DNA from: RPQJ01 sp963748985 | GTDB taxonomy: Bacteria; Pseudomonadota; Gammaproteobacteria; Steroidobacterales; Steroidobacteraceae | Length of the DNA stretch: 64,000 nucleotides | Direction of reading: 5' to 3' | Assembly (NCBI GenBank): GCA_963748985.1 | Contig: CAVVKQ010000010.1 | Coordinates: 62,001-126,000 of the forward strand | Shown: positions 53,085-63,046 of the stretch, piece by piece | How the letters are laid out: every line of letters starts with the position of its first letter | How positions within the stretch are numbered: the stretch's first letter is position 1 | Translations under genes and position numbers: made by a program | Notes under the pieces: model-generated | Database searches by the model: none | The model's input: the letters and a program-made list of their open reading frames with translations, nothing else | Told to the model about the DNA's origin: nothing

Positions 53085-55990
53085 GACTTCTTCCTGTTGC
53101 TGGCCCTGGTGCGCAGAGGCGGGCCTGCGCGTGAGGACTGTTCCTGCGTGGAGGCGGTGATCGCTGCGGCAACCAGGCCGTGCTGCTCCGTCGAATGCAT
53201 CTGCGGGATACCGGTAGCCGGTGCGGCGGCCGGACGGCGGCCCGAGTACAGCAGTTCCTGGTTGCCCTGCAGCGAATCCTGCAGCCGGTGGCGGATCTGG
53301 TACCACGCGCCCTGGTTCTGTGGCTCTTCCTGGCACCAGACGATCTCGCGCGCATTCGGGTAATGCGCGAGGGCCGCGGCGTAATCCTCGGACGGGAACG
53401 GATAGAGCTGCTCGATGCGCACGATGGCGACGTTGCGCGCCTCGTCGGCGCGGCGTGCCTCGAGCAGGTCGAAATAGACCTTGCCCGAGCAGAAAACAAC
53501 GCGCGTGACGTCCATCGGCGACAGTTCATCGATCTCGTTCACGACGCACTGGAACGAGCCCCGGGTGAGTTCGTCGAACGCCGACACCGACAGCTTGTGC
53601 CGCAGCAGGCTCTTCGGCGTCATGACGATGAGCGGCTTGCGGAACGAACGCACCATCTGCCGGCGCAGCATGTGGAACATCTGTGCGGGCGTCGACGGCA
53701 CGCACACCTGCATGTTGTTCTCGGCGCAAAGCTGCAGAAAGCGCTCCAGCCTGGCCGAGGAGTGTTCGGGCCCCTGCCCTTCGTAGCCATGCGGCAGGAA
53801 CAGCGTGAGCCCGCAGTAACGGGCCCACTTCGCTTCACCAGACGAAATGAACTGGTCGATGATCACCTGCGCGCCGTTCGCAAAGTCGCCGAACTGGCCT
53901 TCCCAGATGACGAGGCAATTCGGATCGGTGATCGAGTAGCCGTATTCGAAACCGAGCACGGCTTCCTCGGAGAGCAGCGAATCCGTCACGCGGAAACGCG
54001 GCTGCCCGGGCTTCAGGTGCTTGAGCGGGATGTGCGTCGCACCCGTGCCCTGATCGTGGCCCACCGCATGCCGATGGAAGAATGTGCCGCGGCCGCTGTC
54101 CTGCCCCGTGAGGCGAATCTCATAGCCTTCCTCGAGCAGGCTCGCGTAGGCGAGCGTCTCGGCGAAGCCCCAGTCCACCATCAGCTGGCCCGCCGCCATC
54201 TTGCGACGATCATCGACTATTTTCTGCACCTGGCGATGCAGCGTGAAGCCTTCGGGGAACGTCGTGACCCTGGCCGCAAGGTCCTTCAACAATGCCGGCT
54301 TCACGCCCGACCGAATTTCCTCCGACCAGTCGACGTCGTGGTACTTGGTCCAGTCGACAGTGTGCTTGTTGCCGATCAGGCCGAGCACGTTCTTCGTCTG
54401 CGGCGTGCCTGCGTCGAGGCCGCGCCGGTACTGCTCCACCAGCGCTTCAGCATCACTCGCGGAAATCACGCCTGCGGCCACCAGCTTGTCGGCATAGAGC
54501 TGCCGCGTAGTCGACTTCCTGCGGATCGTTGCGTACATGACCGGCTGCGTCGCCGCGGGCTCGTCCGCTTCGTTGTGCCCGAGCCGGCGATAGCAGACGA
54601 GATCGATGACGACATCCTTGTGGAACTTCATGCGGTAGTCGACGACGAAACGCGCCGCGAACACCACCGCTTCGGGATCGTCGCCGTTCACGTGCAGAAT
54701 CGGCGCTTCGATCATCTTCGCGACGTCGCTGCAATAGAGCGTGGAGCGCGTGTCGCGCGGGTCGTGCGTGGTGAAGCCGACCTGGTTGTTGACGATCAGG
54801 TGAATCGTGCCGCCCGTGTAGAACCCGCGGGCCTGCGACATCTGCAGTGTTTCCTGGATCACGCCCTGCCCGGCAAATGCCGAATCCCCATGAATCAGCA
54901 CGGGCATGACTTTGTCGCCGCGCTCGTCGCCGCGGCGTTCCTGACGTGCGCGCACCGAGCCTTCGACGACCGCGTTCACGACCTCGAGGTGCGACGGGTT
55001 GAACGCCAGCGCGACGTGGACATTGCCTGACGGCGTCTTCACGTCGCACGAGAAACCCTTGTGATACTTCACGTCGCCCGAGCCCGTAAGCTTCTTGAGG
55101 TCGTACTTGCCCTCGAACTCCGAGAACAGCGCCTCGGGTGACTTGCCGAGGACATTGACCAGGACGTTGAGCCGGCCGCGATGTGCCATGCCGAAGACGA
55201 TGTCCTCGACCCCGCTCGAACCGCCACTCTGGAGGACTTCCTCCAGCAACGGGATCAGGCTGTCGCCGCCTTCGAGCGAGAAGCGCTTCTGCGCGGGATA
55301 ACGCGTTGCGAGGTAGCGCTCGAGACCTTCGGCCATCGTCAGGTGACGCAGTATTTCCTGGCGTGTTTCGGCGGGGAACGCCTGGTGCATGCGGCCGACC
55401 TGGAAGCGATCCTGCAGCCAGAGTCGCTCGGTTTCATCAGATACGTGCGCGAACTCGGCACCGATGGTGCCGCAGTAGATGTGCTGCAGCTGCGCGATGA
55501 TCTCGCGCAGCTTGAGCCTGGGCTTGATCGCGCCGTTGCGGCTGCCCGTCAGGAACTCGGTGTCGAGGTCGGCCTCGGTGAGTCCGAGGTAGTCGAGCCC
55601 CAGCACCTTCGGTACCGGACGCACCGTGAGGCCGAGCGGATCAATGTCCGCGATCAGGTGACCGCGGTTGGCGTAAATCTGGATGAGCCGCGAGACGGCA
55701 CCCTGCTTGGCTGCGGCCGAATCGCCCATCGGGAGCGAGCCCGCGGGACCCGCCGCGACGGGCCCTGCCGGCAACGGCCGACTCGGGGCCCTGGCGCGTC
55801 GTGCCAGTTCCTCGATCAGCGGGCCGTGTGCGACATCCTCCCCCGACGGTCCGAGTGTCGCGAAATACTCGCGCCACTCCGGCGCGACCGACTCGGGGCT
55901 CGTCAAATAGGCCTCGTACATCGCTTCGACGTACACGTCATTGCCGGCGGCCAACGGGATCGCCGTCAACATTGCTTTTGTTTCAGTCAT
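53081..55990 (-). CDS. sucA: 2-oxoglutarate dehydrogenase E1
   Basis: 969 residues from ATG 55990 with GGGAAG 5 nt upstream. Thiamine diphosphate enzyme: EGGDSLIPLLEEVLQ, GMAHRGRLNVLVNVLGKSPE, IHGDSAFAGQGVIQET, NNQVGFTT, YRRLGHNEADEP and the late EEPQNQGAW. Slightly longer than E. coli SucA (933 aa), mostly by a C-terminal Ala-rich tail. First gene of sucA-sucB-lpd. A longer in-frame start at 56485 would cover the divergent promoter region and is rejected. Confidence 0.97.
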   Translation of the reverse strand: MTETKAMLTAIPLAAGNDVYVEAMYEAYLTSPESVAPEWREYFATLGPSGEDVAHGPLIEELARRARAPSRPLPAGPVAAGPAGSLPMGDSAAAKQGAVSRLIQIYANRGHLIADIDPLGLTVRPVPKVLGLDYLGLTEADLDTEFLTGSRNGAIKPRLKLREIIAQLQHIYCGTIGAEFAHVSDETERLWLQDRFQVGRMHQAFPAETRQEILRHLTMAEGLERYLATRYPAQKRFSLEGGDSLIPLLEEVLQSGGSSGVEDIVFGMAHRGRLNVLVNVLGKSPEALFSEFEGKYDLKKLTGSGDVKYHKGFSCDVKTPSGNVHVALAFNPSHLEVVNAVVEGSVRARQERRGDERGDKVMPVLIHGDSAFAGQGVIQETLQMSQARGFYTGGTIHLIVNNQVGFTTHDPRDTRSTLYCSDVAKMIEAPILHVNGDDPEAVVFAARFVVDYRMKFHKDVVIDLVCYRRLGHNEADEPAATQPVMYATIRRKSTTRQLYADKLVAAGVISASDAEALVEQYRRGLDAGTPQTKNVLGLIGNKHTVDWTKYHDVDWSEEIRSGVKPALLKDLAARVTTFPEGFTLHRQVQKIVDDRRKMAAGQLMVDWGFAETLAYASLLEEGYEIRLTGQDSGRGTFFHRHAVGHDQGTGATHIPLKHLKPGQPRFRVTDSLLSEEAVLGFEYGYSITDPNCLVIWEGQFGDFANGAQVIIDQFISSGEAKWARYCGLTLFLPHGYEGQGPEHSSARLERFLQLCAENNMQVCVPSTPAQMFHMLRRQMVRSFRKPLIVMTPKSLLRHKLSVSAFDELTRGSFQCVVNEIDELSPMDVTRVVFCSGKVYFDLLEARRADEARNVAIVRIEQLYPFPSEDYAAALAHYPNAREIVWCQEEPQNQGAWYQIRHRLQDSLQGNQELLYSGRRPAAAPATGIPQMHSTEQHGLVAAAITASTQEQSSRAGPPLRTRASNRKKS

Positions 55991-56207
55991 CGCTTCCCAT
56001 GTTCGGGACCGGCAGGCGGCCGGATCCACGTATTCCGTCCAGGAAAGTGGGCGCGGTAGTTTAGCGAAATCGGGGCAGCCGAACAGCAAACCGGCGCCGG
56101 GCTGGCCGAAAGTGTCCTCCGGGGCCGACGGGCAAGTTACAGTCCGGTCGTCTTCACCAGGCGCTGCGGCAAAATCGCAGCACACACGCCATTCTTGCGG
56201 AGCCGTA

Positions 56208-57275
56208 ATGTCTCTCTGGCATAAGGTCGTGCCGTTGCTCGCCGCTGCGCTGCTGCTTGCCGCACTGTGGCTTCCCTCGAGCCCGATCCTGACCATCGCC
56301 TGCACGGTGATGCTGCTGACCGCGGTGGTATCCGCGGTACACCACGCCGAGGTCGTGGCCCACCGGGTCAGCGAGCCGTACGGCACGCTCGTCCTCGCGC
56401 TCGCCGTCACCGCCATTGAAGTTGCACTGATCGTGTCGTTGATGCTGGCGGGCGGTGCGGACAAGGCTGCGCTCGCACGCGACACGATCTACGCCACCGT
56501 CATGATCATCAGCAGCGGCGTCATCGGCATCTGCGTGCTGCTCGGCGCCCTGCGCCATCGCGAGCAATCGTTTCGCATCGAAGGCGCCGGGCCGGCCCTG
56601 GCCGCGCTGACCACGCTCGCAACCCTCGTGCTGATCATGCCGGTCTTCACAAACAGCGCCCCTGGCGCGAGCTACTCGACGACGCAACTGCTGTTCGTCG
56701 GCAGCAGTTCCCTGCTGGTGTGGTGCTCGTTCGTCTTCTTCCAGACGGTACGCAATCGCGACTACTTCCTGCCGGCCAGTGACACGAGCAACGAGGCGGT
56801 GCACGCGCCACCGCCGTCGAATCGCGAATCCTGGCTGAGCTTCGCGCTGCTCATGATTTCGCTGATCGTCGTCGTCGGGCTCGCGAAGATCCTCTCGCCC
56901 GCGGTCGAAGCGGCGGTCGCCGCAGCGGGTGCGCCGCGCGCGATCGTCGGCATCATCATCGCGATGGTGGTGCTGCTGCCCGAGAGCGTGTCCGCCGTTC
57001 GTGCGGCGCTCGCCAATCGACTGCAGACCAGCATGAACCTTGCATTCGGCTCCGCGCTCGCCAGTATCGGCCTGACGATCCCGGTCGTCGTGCTGGTGGC
57101 GGTCCTGCTGGACCTGCCGCTGACCCTGGGACTCGCGCCGAAAGACATGATCCTGCTCGTACTGAGCCTGTTCGTCTGTTCAATAGGTCTCGGCAACGGC
57201 CGCACCAACATGATGCAGGGCGCGGCCCAGGTCGTGATTTTCACCGCGTTCCTGTTCCTCTCCCTGGTTCCCTGA
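56208..57275 (+). CDS. Calcium/cation:proton antiporter (ChaA/YrbG-like)
   Basis: 355 residues from ATG 56208 with about ten hydrophobic segments. Two CaCA alpha repeats are visible: LVLALAVTAIEVALIVSLML and VVLLPESVSAVRAALANRLQ followed by SMNLAFGSALASIGLT. The acidic residues in AVTAIEV and LLPESV should bind the cation. The closest architecture is ChaA-type Ca2+(Na+)/H+ exchange; the ion is not certain. It is divergent from sucA across a 217-nt gap in which I see no other feature. Confidence 0.82.
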   Translation: MSLWHKVVPLLAAALLLAALWLPSSPILTIACTVMLLTAVVSAVHHAEVVAHRVSEPYGTLVLALAVTAIEVALIVSLMLAGGADKAALARDTIYATVMIISSGVIGICVLLGALRHREQSFRIEGAGPALAALTTLATLVLIMPVFTNSAPGASYSTTQLLFVGSSSLLVWCSFVFFQTVRNRDYFLPASDTSNEAVHAPPPSNRESWLSFALLMISLIVVVGLAKILSPAVEAAVAAAGAPRAIVGIIIAMVVLLPESVSAVRAALANRLQTSMNLAFGSALASIGLTIPVVVLVAVLLDLPLTLGLAPKDMILLVLSLFVCSIGLGNGRTNMMQGAAQVVIFTAFLFLSLVP

Positions 57276-57291
57276 GAAATCCGAGGTTGCC

Positions 57292-58644
57292 ATGCGCCCG
57301 ACCCTGTGCCGAACCGTCCTCTGCATGGCGTTCCTGACCGCGACCGCAAGCTACACGACGGCACAAGCCCAGTCGCAGGTGCTGATCGACAAGGTCAAGG
57401 CAGTGATCGCGGCGGACACGCCTCGGCTCGAGGCAACGTTCAAGGATCTGCACGCCAACCCGGAAATCGCCTTCACCGAGACCCGCACCGCGAGCATCGT
57501 CGCGACGGCGCTGAAAAAGCTCGGCTACACGGTGACCACCGGGATCGGCAAGACCGGCGTTGTCGGCGTGCTGAAGAACGGTCCGGGACCGACGCTCTGG
57601 TATCGCGCCGACATGGACGCGAACGGCGGCGTCCGTGAGGCCACCGGCCTGCCTTGGGCCGCAACCAGGCCGCAGACGCTGGCCGACGGCAGCGAGGTGG
57701 ACGTGATGCATGCGTGCGGACACGACGCGCACATCACCTGGCTGCTCGGAGTCGCATCCGCCATGACGCAGCTCAAGTCCGAATGGTCCGGCACCCTCGT
57801 CGTCTACGCGCAACCGGCAGAAGAAGTGGGCCTCGGCGCGAAGGCGATGGTCGACGACGGGTTGTGGACCAGGGGTTTTCCCAAGCCGGATTTCGCGCTC
57901 GGCAGCCACACGGCACCGGCGGCCGTCGGCATGGTGTCCAACACGGCTGGCGTTCGCATGGCAGGCGTCGATCAACTCGACGTAACGTTCCGGGGTGTCG
58001 GGGGCCACGGTTCTGCCCCGGAACTGGCGATCGACCCTGTTGTCATGGCAGCGCAAGCCGTGCTCGCCTACCAGACGATCGTCAGCCGGACCATCGATCC
58101 GCAGGCACCGGCCGTGCTCACGGTCGGGGCGATCCGGGCGGGCCGTGACAACAACGTGATTCCCGAGTCGGCCACGTTGCTGCTCAACCTGCGCTGGCTC
58201 AAGCCGCAGGTGCGGGAACTCATGCTCAAGCGCATCGACGAAATCGGCAACGGCATCGCCGCGGCGGCCGGCGTGCCCGCGGATCGGATGCCGACTCGTA
58301 CGATGAAAGGTTATGCCGGACCGCTGGTCAACGACCCGGCCCTGGTCGAGCGCCTGCGCCCGGGGCTCGTCGCGCTGCTGGGCGAAGGCAAGGTCGTTGG
58401 AAATTTTCCGACGGTGATGGGCTCGGAAGATTTCCAGGAAGCATTTGCGCCACTGAACACTCCGTACGTGTTTCTCTTGATCGGTGTCGCCCCGCCCGCG
58501 CTGGTCGCGGCTGCGCAGAAGCAAGGCAGGCTCTTTCCCTACTCCAACCACAACCCCGATTTCTTCGTCGAACTGCCTGCCGTCACGCTGGGTGCACAGG
58601 TCAATACCGTCGCAGCGCTGGCCCTGCTCGGATCGAAGCCTTAG
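57292..58644 (+). CDS. Secreted M20-family amidohydrolase
   Basis: 450 residues, 16 nt after the antiporter gene. Signal peptide (MRPTLCRTVLCMAFLTATASYTTAQA cut after AQA). Metal-binding motifs of the M20D amidohydrolases: WYRADMDANG, HACGHDAHI, QPAEEVGLGAKAM, and GSEDFQEAF. The lid domain lies at about residues 215-330 (GVGGHGSAPELAIDPV). Relatives remove acyl or amino-acid groups from N-acyl or indole-acetyl amino acids and hippurate. The substrate here is unknown, and the periplasmic location is inferred from the signal. Confidence 0.85.
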   Translation: MRPTLCRTVLCMAFLTATASYTTAQAQSQVLIDKVKAVIAADTPRLEATFKDLHANPEIAFTETRTASIVATALKKLGYTVTTGIGKTGVVGVLKNGPGPTLWYRADMDANGGVREATGLPWAATRPQTLADGSEVDVMHACGHDAHITWLLGVASAMTQLKSEWSGTLVVYAQPAEEVGLGAKAMVDDGLWTRGFPKPDFALGSHTAPAAVGMVSNTAGVRMAGVDQLDVTFRGVGGHGSAPELAIDPVVMAAQAVLAYQTIVSRTIDPQAPAVLTVGAIRAGRDNNVIPESATLLLNLRWLKPQVRELMLKRIDEIGNGIAAAAGVPADRMPTRTMKGYAGPLVNDPALVERLRPGLVALLGEGKVVGNFPTVMGSEDFQEAFAPLNTPYVFLLIGVAPPALVAAAQKQGRLFPYSNHNPDFFVELPAVTLGAQVNTVAALALLGSKP

Positions 58645-58732
58645 GGAGAATCGTGCGCCCGCCGGCTCGGTGCGCGGACCACACTCTTCCGCGCTAGACT
58701 CGCCTCACGAGCGGCAGGAGGGGTCGAGAACG

Positions 58733-60718
58733 ATGTCCGAGGACGAGGGCATGCAGGGCGCAGGAACGCGCCCGACGGCATTCCTGAGCTATTCACACGC
58801 GGACCAGGACCGGGTACGCGTGCTTGCCAACGCGCTCGAACAGGCAGGCATCAACGTGTGGTGGGACACGCAGATCGAGGGTGGCGCGGTCTTCGCGAAG
58901 TCCGTCGAAGTCGCCCTCGCCCGCTGCGACGCGGTGATCGTCGCCTGGTCGAAGGTCTCGGTATCGTCCGACTGGGTGCTCGACGAAGCATCGCAGGGAC
59001 GCGAGATGCGCAAACTGGTGCCCGTCTCGCTCGACGGCACGATGCCACCCCTGGGGTTCAGGCAATACCTCGCAGTCGACCTGCTCGGCTGGCGCGGCGA
59101 GGCCAGCGCAGCGCAGATCGCGACGATCGTGCGTGGCGTCGAAGCTGTCTTGGGTCGGCCGAATGACGCTGCCCCGCATCGGGGCAACCTGCACGCACCG
59201 GGCTCCCCACCACCGGCTCGCCTGACACGCCGCACGATGCTGCTGGCCGCCGGCGGCACGGCGCTCGCCGGAGCGGTGGGAATCTTCGCGTGGCGCAGCG
59301 GTCGTCCCGGTGGCGACCCCGCCGCATCGACGAGCAACAAGGTTGCAGTGCTGCCTTTCAAGAACATCAGCGGCGACACCAGCCAGGACTATTTCTCGGA
59401 CGGCCTGTCCGAAGAACTGCGCTCGACCCTCGCCCGCAACCTGAAACTGCAGGTGATGGCCCAGACGTCGTCCGCCAAGTTCCGCGACCACACCGAGGAT
59501 GCGGTAACGATCGCATCGCGCCTCGGCGTGGGTTACCTGCTCGATGGCACGGTCCGGAAGTCGGGCGAAATCGCGCGCATCACCGCGGACCTGATCGACG
59601 GACACACCGGGTTCAGCCGGTGGTCGCAGAGCTTCGACCGTTCGTTGCACGACATCTTCGCCGTGCAGAGCGAAATTGCACGTACCGTCGCTGGCGCGCT
59701 CGCAGCCGAGATGATTCCCGACCCGAAGTTGCCAGCAGGCAGCGCGGGCCCTCTCGCTGCCGAAGGCGGCACGCGCAGCGCCCAGGCTTTCGACGCCTAT
59801 CTCAGGGGCCGCGCACTGTACGACCTGAGTGCCGACGAGGCGTCTGAACGCGCGGCGCTCGCGCAGTTCGATGCGGCCATCGCGGCAGACCCGGACTACG
59901 CGCCAGCTCATGCCGCACGCGCCCGCTCATTGACCGCCATCGCGAACCAGTACGGCAAGGCCGGCCAACTGCAGGCGTTGTACGAGTCGGCGATCGAGTC
60001 AGCGCAGCGCGCGATCGAGATCGCTCCCGGGCTCGCCGACGCCTACTCGACACTCGGATTCACTTTGTTCCAGGGCAAACTCGATGCCCGCGGCGCACGT
60101 GAGCCGTTCGAGCGATCAAGGGAACTCGGCGCGGGCGAAGCCACCGTGCTCGCGCGGTATGCGCAGTACTGCGCGCGTGTCGGTCGCAAACAGGATGCCG
60201 CCGCCGCCATCCAGCGGGCGCTGTTGCTCGACAAGCTGAATCCACTGATTCATCGCGCGGCAGGCGCTATCGAATACGCGGCGCGCGACTATCGGGCCTC
60301 GATCGCTCCGGCCCGGCAGGCGCTGCAGATGAACCCGCGCATGTCGCGCGCCCACGCAGCCATCGGCGATGCCCTGTTCATGCTCGGCCGCCACGACGAG
60401 GCGCGCACCGAGTACCTGGCGGAGCCCGCCAGTGATTTCGGCCTGACCGGCCTGGCCGTGGTCGAGCACCGGCTCGGCCAGGTAAGTTCGGCGCGCGACG
60501 CTTTTGCGAAAATCGAGCAGGAAGGCGCCCGGTTGCGCTACCAGCAGGCACAGGTCCTGTCGCAGTGGGGTCAGCTTGACGCTGCGATCGCACGCCTGCA
60601 ACAAGCACGCGCCATCGGAGATTCAGGGCTCGTGTACGCGCGCAATGACCCCTTGCTGGATCCCCTGCGCGGTGACCGCCGCTTCTCCGGGTTGCTGAAG
60701 GGCATTGGCTTCGAATAG
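58733..60718 (+). CDS. TIR-domain membrane protein with FlgO/CadC-like middle domain and TPR repeats
   Basis: 661 residues from ATG 58733 with a strong AGGAGGGG 9 nt upstream. Residues 14-120 are a TIR domain: TAFLSYSHADQDRVRVLANA, GINVWWDTQIEGG, and SSDWVLDEA, whose Glu (about 85) aligns with the catalytic Glu of NAD-cleaving TIRs. A basic segment and one membrane span follow (RRTMLLAAGGTALAGAVGIF, about 167-187). Then comes a module (VAVLPFKNISGDTSQDYFSD ... LLDGTVRKSGEIARITADLI) found after the DNA-binding or cyclase domain of CadC- and adenylate-cyclase-like regulators. The C-terminal half is TPR repeats. Probably an inner-membrane sensor with TIR in the cytoplasm; function unknown. Confidence 0.82.
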   Translation: MSEDEGMQGAGTRPTAFLSYSHADQDRVRVLANALEQAGINVWWDTQIEGGAVFAKSVEVALARCDAVIVAWSKVSVSSDWVLDEASQGREMRKLVPVSLDGTMPPLGFRQYLAVDLLGWRGEASAAQIATIVRGVEAVLGRPNDAAPHRGNLHAPGSPPPARLTRRTMLLAAGGTALAGAVGIFAWRSGRPGGDPAASTSNKVAVLPFKNISGDTSQDYFSDGLSEELRSTLARNLKLQVMAQTSSAKFRDHTEDAVTIASRLGVGYLLDGTVRKSGEIARITADLIDGHTGFSRWSQSFDRSLHDIFAVQSEIARTVAGALAAEMIPDPKLPAGSAGPLAAEGGTRSAQAFDAYLRGRALYDLSADEASERAALAQFDAAIAADPDYAPAHAARARSLTAIANQYGKAGQLQALYESAIESAQRAIEIAPGLADAYSTLGFTLFQGKLDARGAREPFERSRELGAGEATVLARYAQYCARVGRKQDAAAAIQRALLLDKLNPLIHRAAGAIEYAARDYRASIAPARQALQMNPRMSRAHAAIGDALFMLGRHDEARTEYLAEPASDFGLTGLAVVEHRLGQVSSARDAFAKIEQEGARLRYQQAQVLSQWGQLDAAIARLQQARAIGDSGLVYARNDPLLDPLRGDRRFSGLLKGIGFE

Positions 60719-60785
60719 TCTCGGCGCAGCCTCGCGACTGGGACGCCGGGCTTCCATTCACTAAAAACTCTATTGGGGAAGGGAC

Positions 60786-61037
60786 ATGAAGCAAACAATC
60801 AAGATCAGTGCCGTCGTTGCGGCCGCGCTGCTGCTGGCAGCATGCGCAAAGAAAGAGGAGGCCGCAGCGCCGATGCCCGAGCCGGCAGCCAGCGCACCGG
60901 TCGAAGCCGCTCCGGTCGAAGCCACACCGGTCGAAGCCGCTCCCATGGGCGAAGAGCCAGCGACGGATGCAGCGGCCGCCACGGACGCCGGTGACGAGAC
61001 AGAGCGGGCTGGTGGCGACAAGGTTGCACCACAATAA
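60786..61037 (+). CDS. Small Ala/Pro/Glu-rich lipoprotein
   Basis: 83 residues from ATG 60786 after AAGGGAC. Lipoprotein signal peptide with lipobox LLAAC (Cys 20), then a disordered acidic tail containing an in-frame repeat VEAAPVEATPVEAAP encoded by a 15-bp tandem repeat near 60900-60945. No domain recognised. Likely a small envelope lipoprotein. Confidence 0.75.
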   Translation: MKQTIKISAVVAAALLLAACAKKEEAAAPMPEPAASAPVEAAPVEATPVEAAPMGEEPATDAAAATDAGDETERAGGDKVAPQ

Positions 61038-61134
61038 GCGAGTGACGCATCGCGGGGCGGCAGCGATGCTGCCCTGCGGTTGAGGTTGCTTTCAGGTCAG
61101 GTCGCGCGGGCTGGAACCCGCCCGACCTCCGGAC

Positions 61135-62124
61135 TCAAGGGTCGGAAACGACGTAGCCCCTGTCTTTCAAATGGGCGACGTATCCGTCTGGCTTCAGGAT
61201 CTCGTCCACGGACAACACGGCCACCGTGGATTCATTGCTCGCGAGCGACTTCTCGGCTGCAGTCATCCATGCATTCCTGGCGCGCTCCAGCACGTCGCCG
61301 AACCCACGTTGCTGCATGAACGACGACTCCAGCATCACGCCAATGCACGCGCTCGCCCGCTCGATCGGCGCGAGTTGTCGCAAGCGTGCGACGTCGCCTA
61401 CGGCCCACGCATTCGCGCGCTCGCGCATCAGGTCCAGGTCGGACTCGAGCCGTTGCAGTGTGCGCGAGAAGCACTCGACGTCGGCGAATGGGGTCGATTT
61501 GAACTCCCTGATCGCGGCCCTTGCCTTCTCGACCTTGAGTTCGATCCCCGGTTCGGTGATCGGCACCCGCGCTTTGCGCGCGAGCTTTTCGACTGCAGGC
61601 CAGACGCCGTCGTACGGCACGAGGTCGTTCTGCTTCAGCGCTGCGCGATACAACTCCTGCGCGGCGAAGATCGGACGCCAGTCTTCGACGCGGTCATCCT
61701 TCCCCAGGTAGCGTGCCTTGAGCGGCAGCCAGCGCGCATAGAGATCGGCTGGCACGACTTCCTGCAATCGCTTGTCGTCGGGATTGCTGCGCGCGCCGAT
61801 CAACGAAGGCAGCAAGGTGATGCCACCCAACGGCCCCGCGGAGGCACTGACCGACACAGGCGCAAGCACTGCCTGGGACACAGCCAGCACGGCTGCCAGT
61901 TCCGTGGAGCGCCACGTCATTTTCCTTGGCAACGGGCTGTAGTTGCCGAGAATCCAGAGCACGTGTCCATGCGGATCGTCTGCGCGAGTCACCTTCCACA
62001 ATCCCGGTCCAGGTTGGTGGCCGGTGACAAGGACCTCCTCCAGCGCGTCGTCGGCGCGGGCCGACACGGTGACCAGGAAGGCGGCGCCCAGGACCAGCGC
62101 CAACCAGCGATAGCGGATGTTCAT
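61135..62124 (-). CDS. TraB/GumN family protein
   Basis: 329 residues from ATG 62124. Signal peptide (MNIRYRWLALVLGAAFLVTVSARA). The family N-terminus is clear: GPGLWKVTRADDPHGHVLWI followed by LGNYSPLPRKMTWRSTELAA, then FADVECFSRTLQRLESDLDL and a C-terminal VAVLSVDEILKPDGYVAHLK. The usual LGT in this motif is LGN here. GumN/TraB proteins are metalloprotease-like (Tiki-related) with unclear bacterial role. Convergent with the lipoprotein gene. Confidence 0.85.
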   Translation of the reverse strand: MNIRYRWLALVLGAAFLVTVSARADDALEEVLVTGHQPGPGLWKVTRADDPHGHVLWILGNYSPLPRKMTWRSTELAAVLAVSQAVLAPVSVSASAGPLGGITLLPSLIGARSNPDDKRLQEVVPADLYARWLPLKARYLGKDDRVEDWRPIFAAQELYRAALKQNDLVPYDGVWPAVEKLARKARVPITEPGIELKVEKARAAIREFKSTPFADVECFSRTLQRLESDLDLMRERANAWAVGDVARLRQLAPIERASACIGVMLESSFMQQRGFGDVLERARNAWMTAAEKSLASNESTVAVLSVDEILKPDGYVAHLKDRGYVVSDP

Positions 62125-62204
62125 GATGCGTCAGGGTATCAGCCCAGGCTTCGTGCTCGCCTTCGGTGATTGAACGTGACTCCAGCTACCCGTCGCCAGA
62201 AAAC

Positions 62205-62846
62205 TCAGAGCAGGGCTTTGCTGAGTTCCGCGGAATAGTCGCTTTGAGTCCCGGAACTCGTGACAGCCGTGACTGCGAAATACCACCGGGCCGGAGCCAG
62301 ATTCTCGATCATGGCCGACGTGATGCTTGGACTGCCGATGGACACCGAATAGTCGTACTGGCCCGACACTTGGCCGTAGTGAATCCGGTACCCGGCGAGG
62401 TTGGCGAGCTGGGTGCCGTCGACATTCTGTGTCGGGCGCACCCACGACAACGTCACCGGTGCTGCGGTCGACGTAGCCTGCACTACCTTGATCGTAAACG
62501 CGGGCAGCGACTTCGTCACGATGCCATCACTTACGCTGATGACGATGTTCGAATACGACCCGATCTGGGATGAGGATGGGGTACCGGTCAGGCGGCCCGT
62601 CGAACTGCTGAACGTGGTCCAGCCGGGCTTCCTGGCGATCTTGTACGTGAGCTTGTTGCCATCGGGGTCGGACGCTTTTGGCTGGAACAAGTAGGCCTTG
62701 CCAACGAAGGCCGTGGTGGCGGGAGTGCCGGAGATGGACGGCGCCCGATTGGCCGCAGATGCGATCGCTGGCTGGAACAAATACAACACCAGACACAGGA
62801 TCGCGACGACTGGAGACTTGCCTCGAGAAAACAGGAATCGATTCAC
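62205..62846 (-). CDS. Secreted protein with Ig-like (He_PIG) and fibronectin type III domains
   Basis: 213 residues from GTG 62846 (VNRFLFSRGK) with GAGAGGG 9 nt upstream; TTG 62903 is a longer, less likely start. Signal peptide (VVAILCLVLYLFQPAIASAA). Residues about 33-120 are a putative Ig domain (RAPSISGTPATTAFVGKAY, ASDPDGNKLTYKIARKPGW, GRLTGTP). Residues about 125-210 are FN3 (PVTLSWVRPTQNVDGTQL, YRIHYGQVSG, WYFAVTAV). A small extracellular binding or adhesion module. A c-di-GMP-I riboswitch lies about 200 nt upstream on the same strand, which suggests control by the biofilm/motility signal. Confidence 0.82.
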   Translation of the reverse strand: MNRFLFSRGKSPVVAILCLVLYLFQPAIASAANRAPSISGTPATTAFVGKAYLFQPKASDPDGNKLTYKIARKPGWTTFSSSTGRLTGTPSSSQIGSYSNIVISVSDGIVTKSLPAFTIKVVQATSTAAPVTLSWVRPTQNVDGTQLANLAGYRIHYGQVSGQYDYSVSIGSPSITSAMIENLAPARWYFAVTAVTSSGTQSDYSAELSKALL

Positions 62847-63046
62847 TAGTGCGGCCCTCTCGCGCGATCGCACCTGGCAATTGCGCGCATCCGTCAACCC
62901 CAATTTTTTTCAATGCCTGCGCCTGTGGCGCGTTTCGTGGTTGACTCAGGCAATGACGCAACGTGGCGCCTGCCGCAGTGCGGCAGGACCAAAACGGGTT
63001 GCGCGGGTTGACGCTCCAAAGGTCGTACTGACCATGGGGAGCGATC

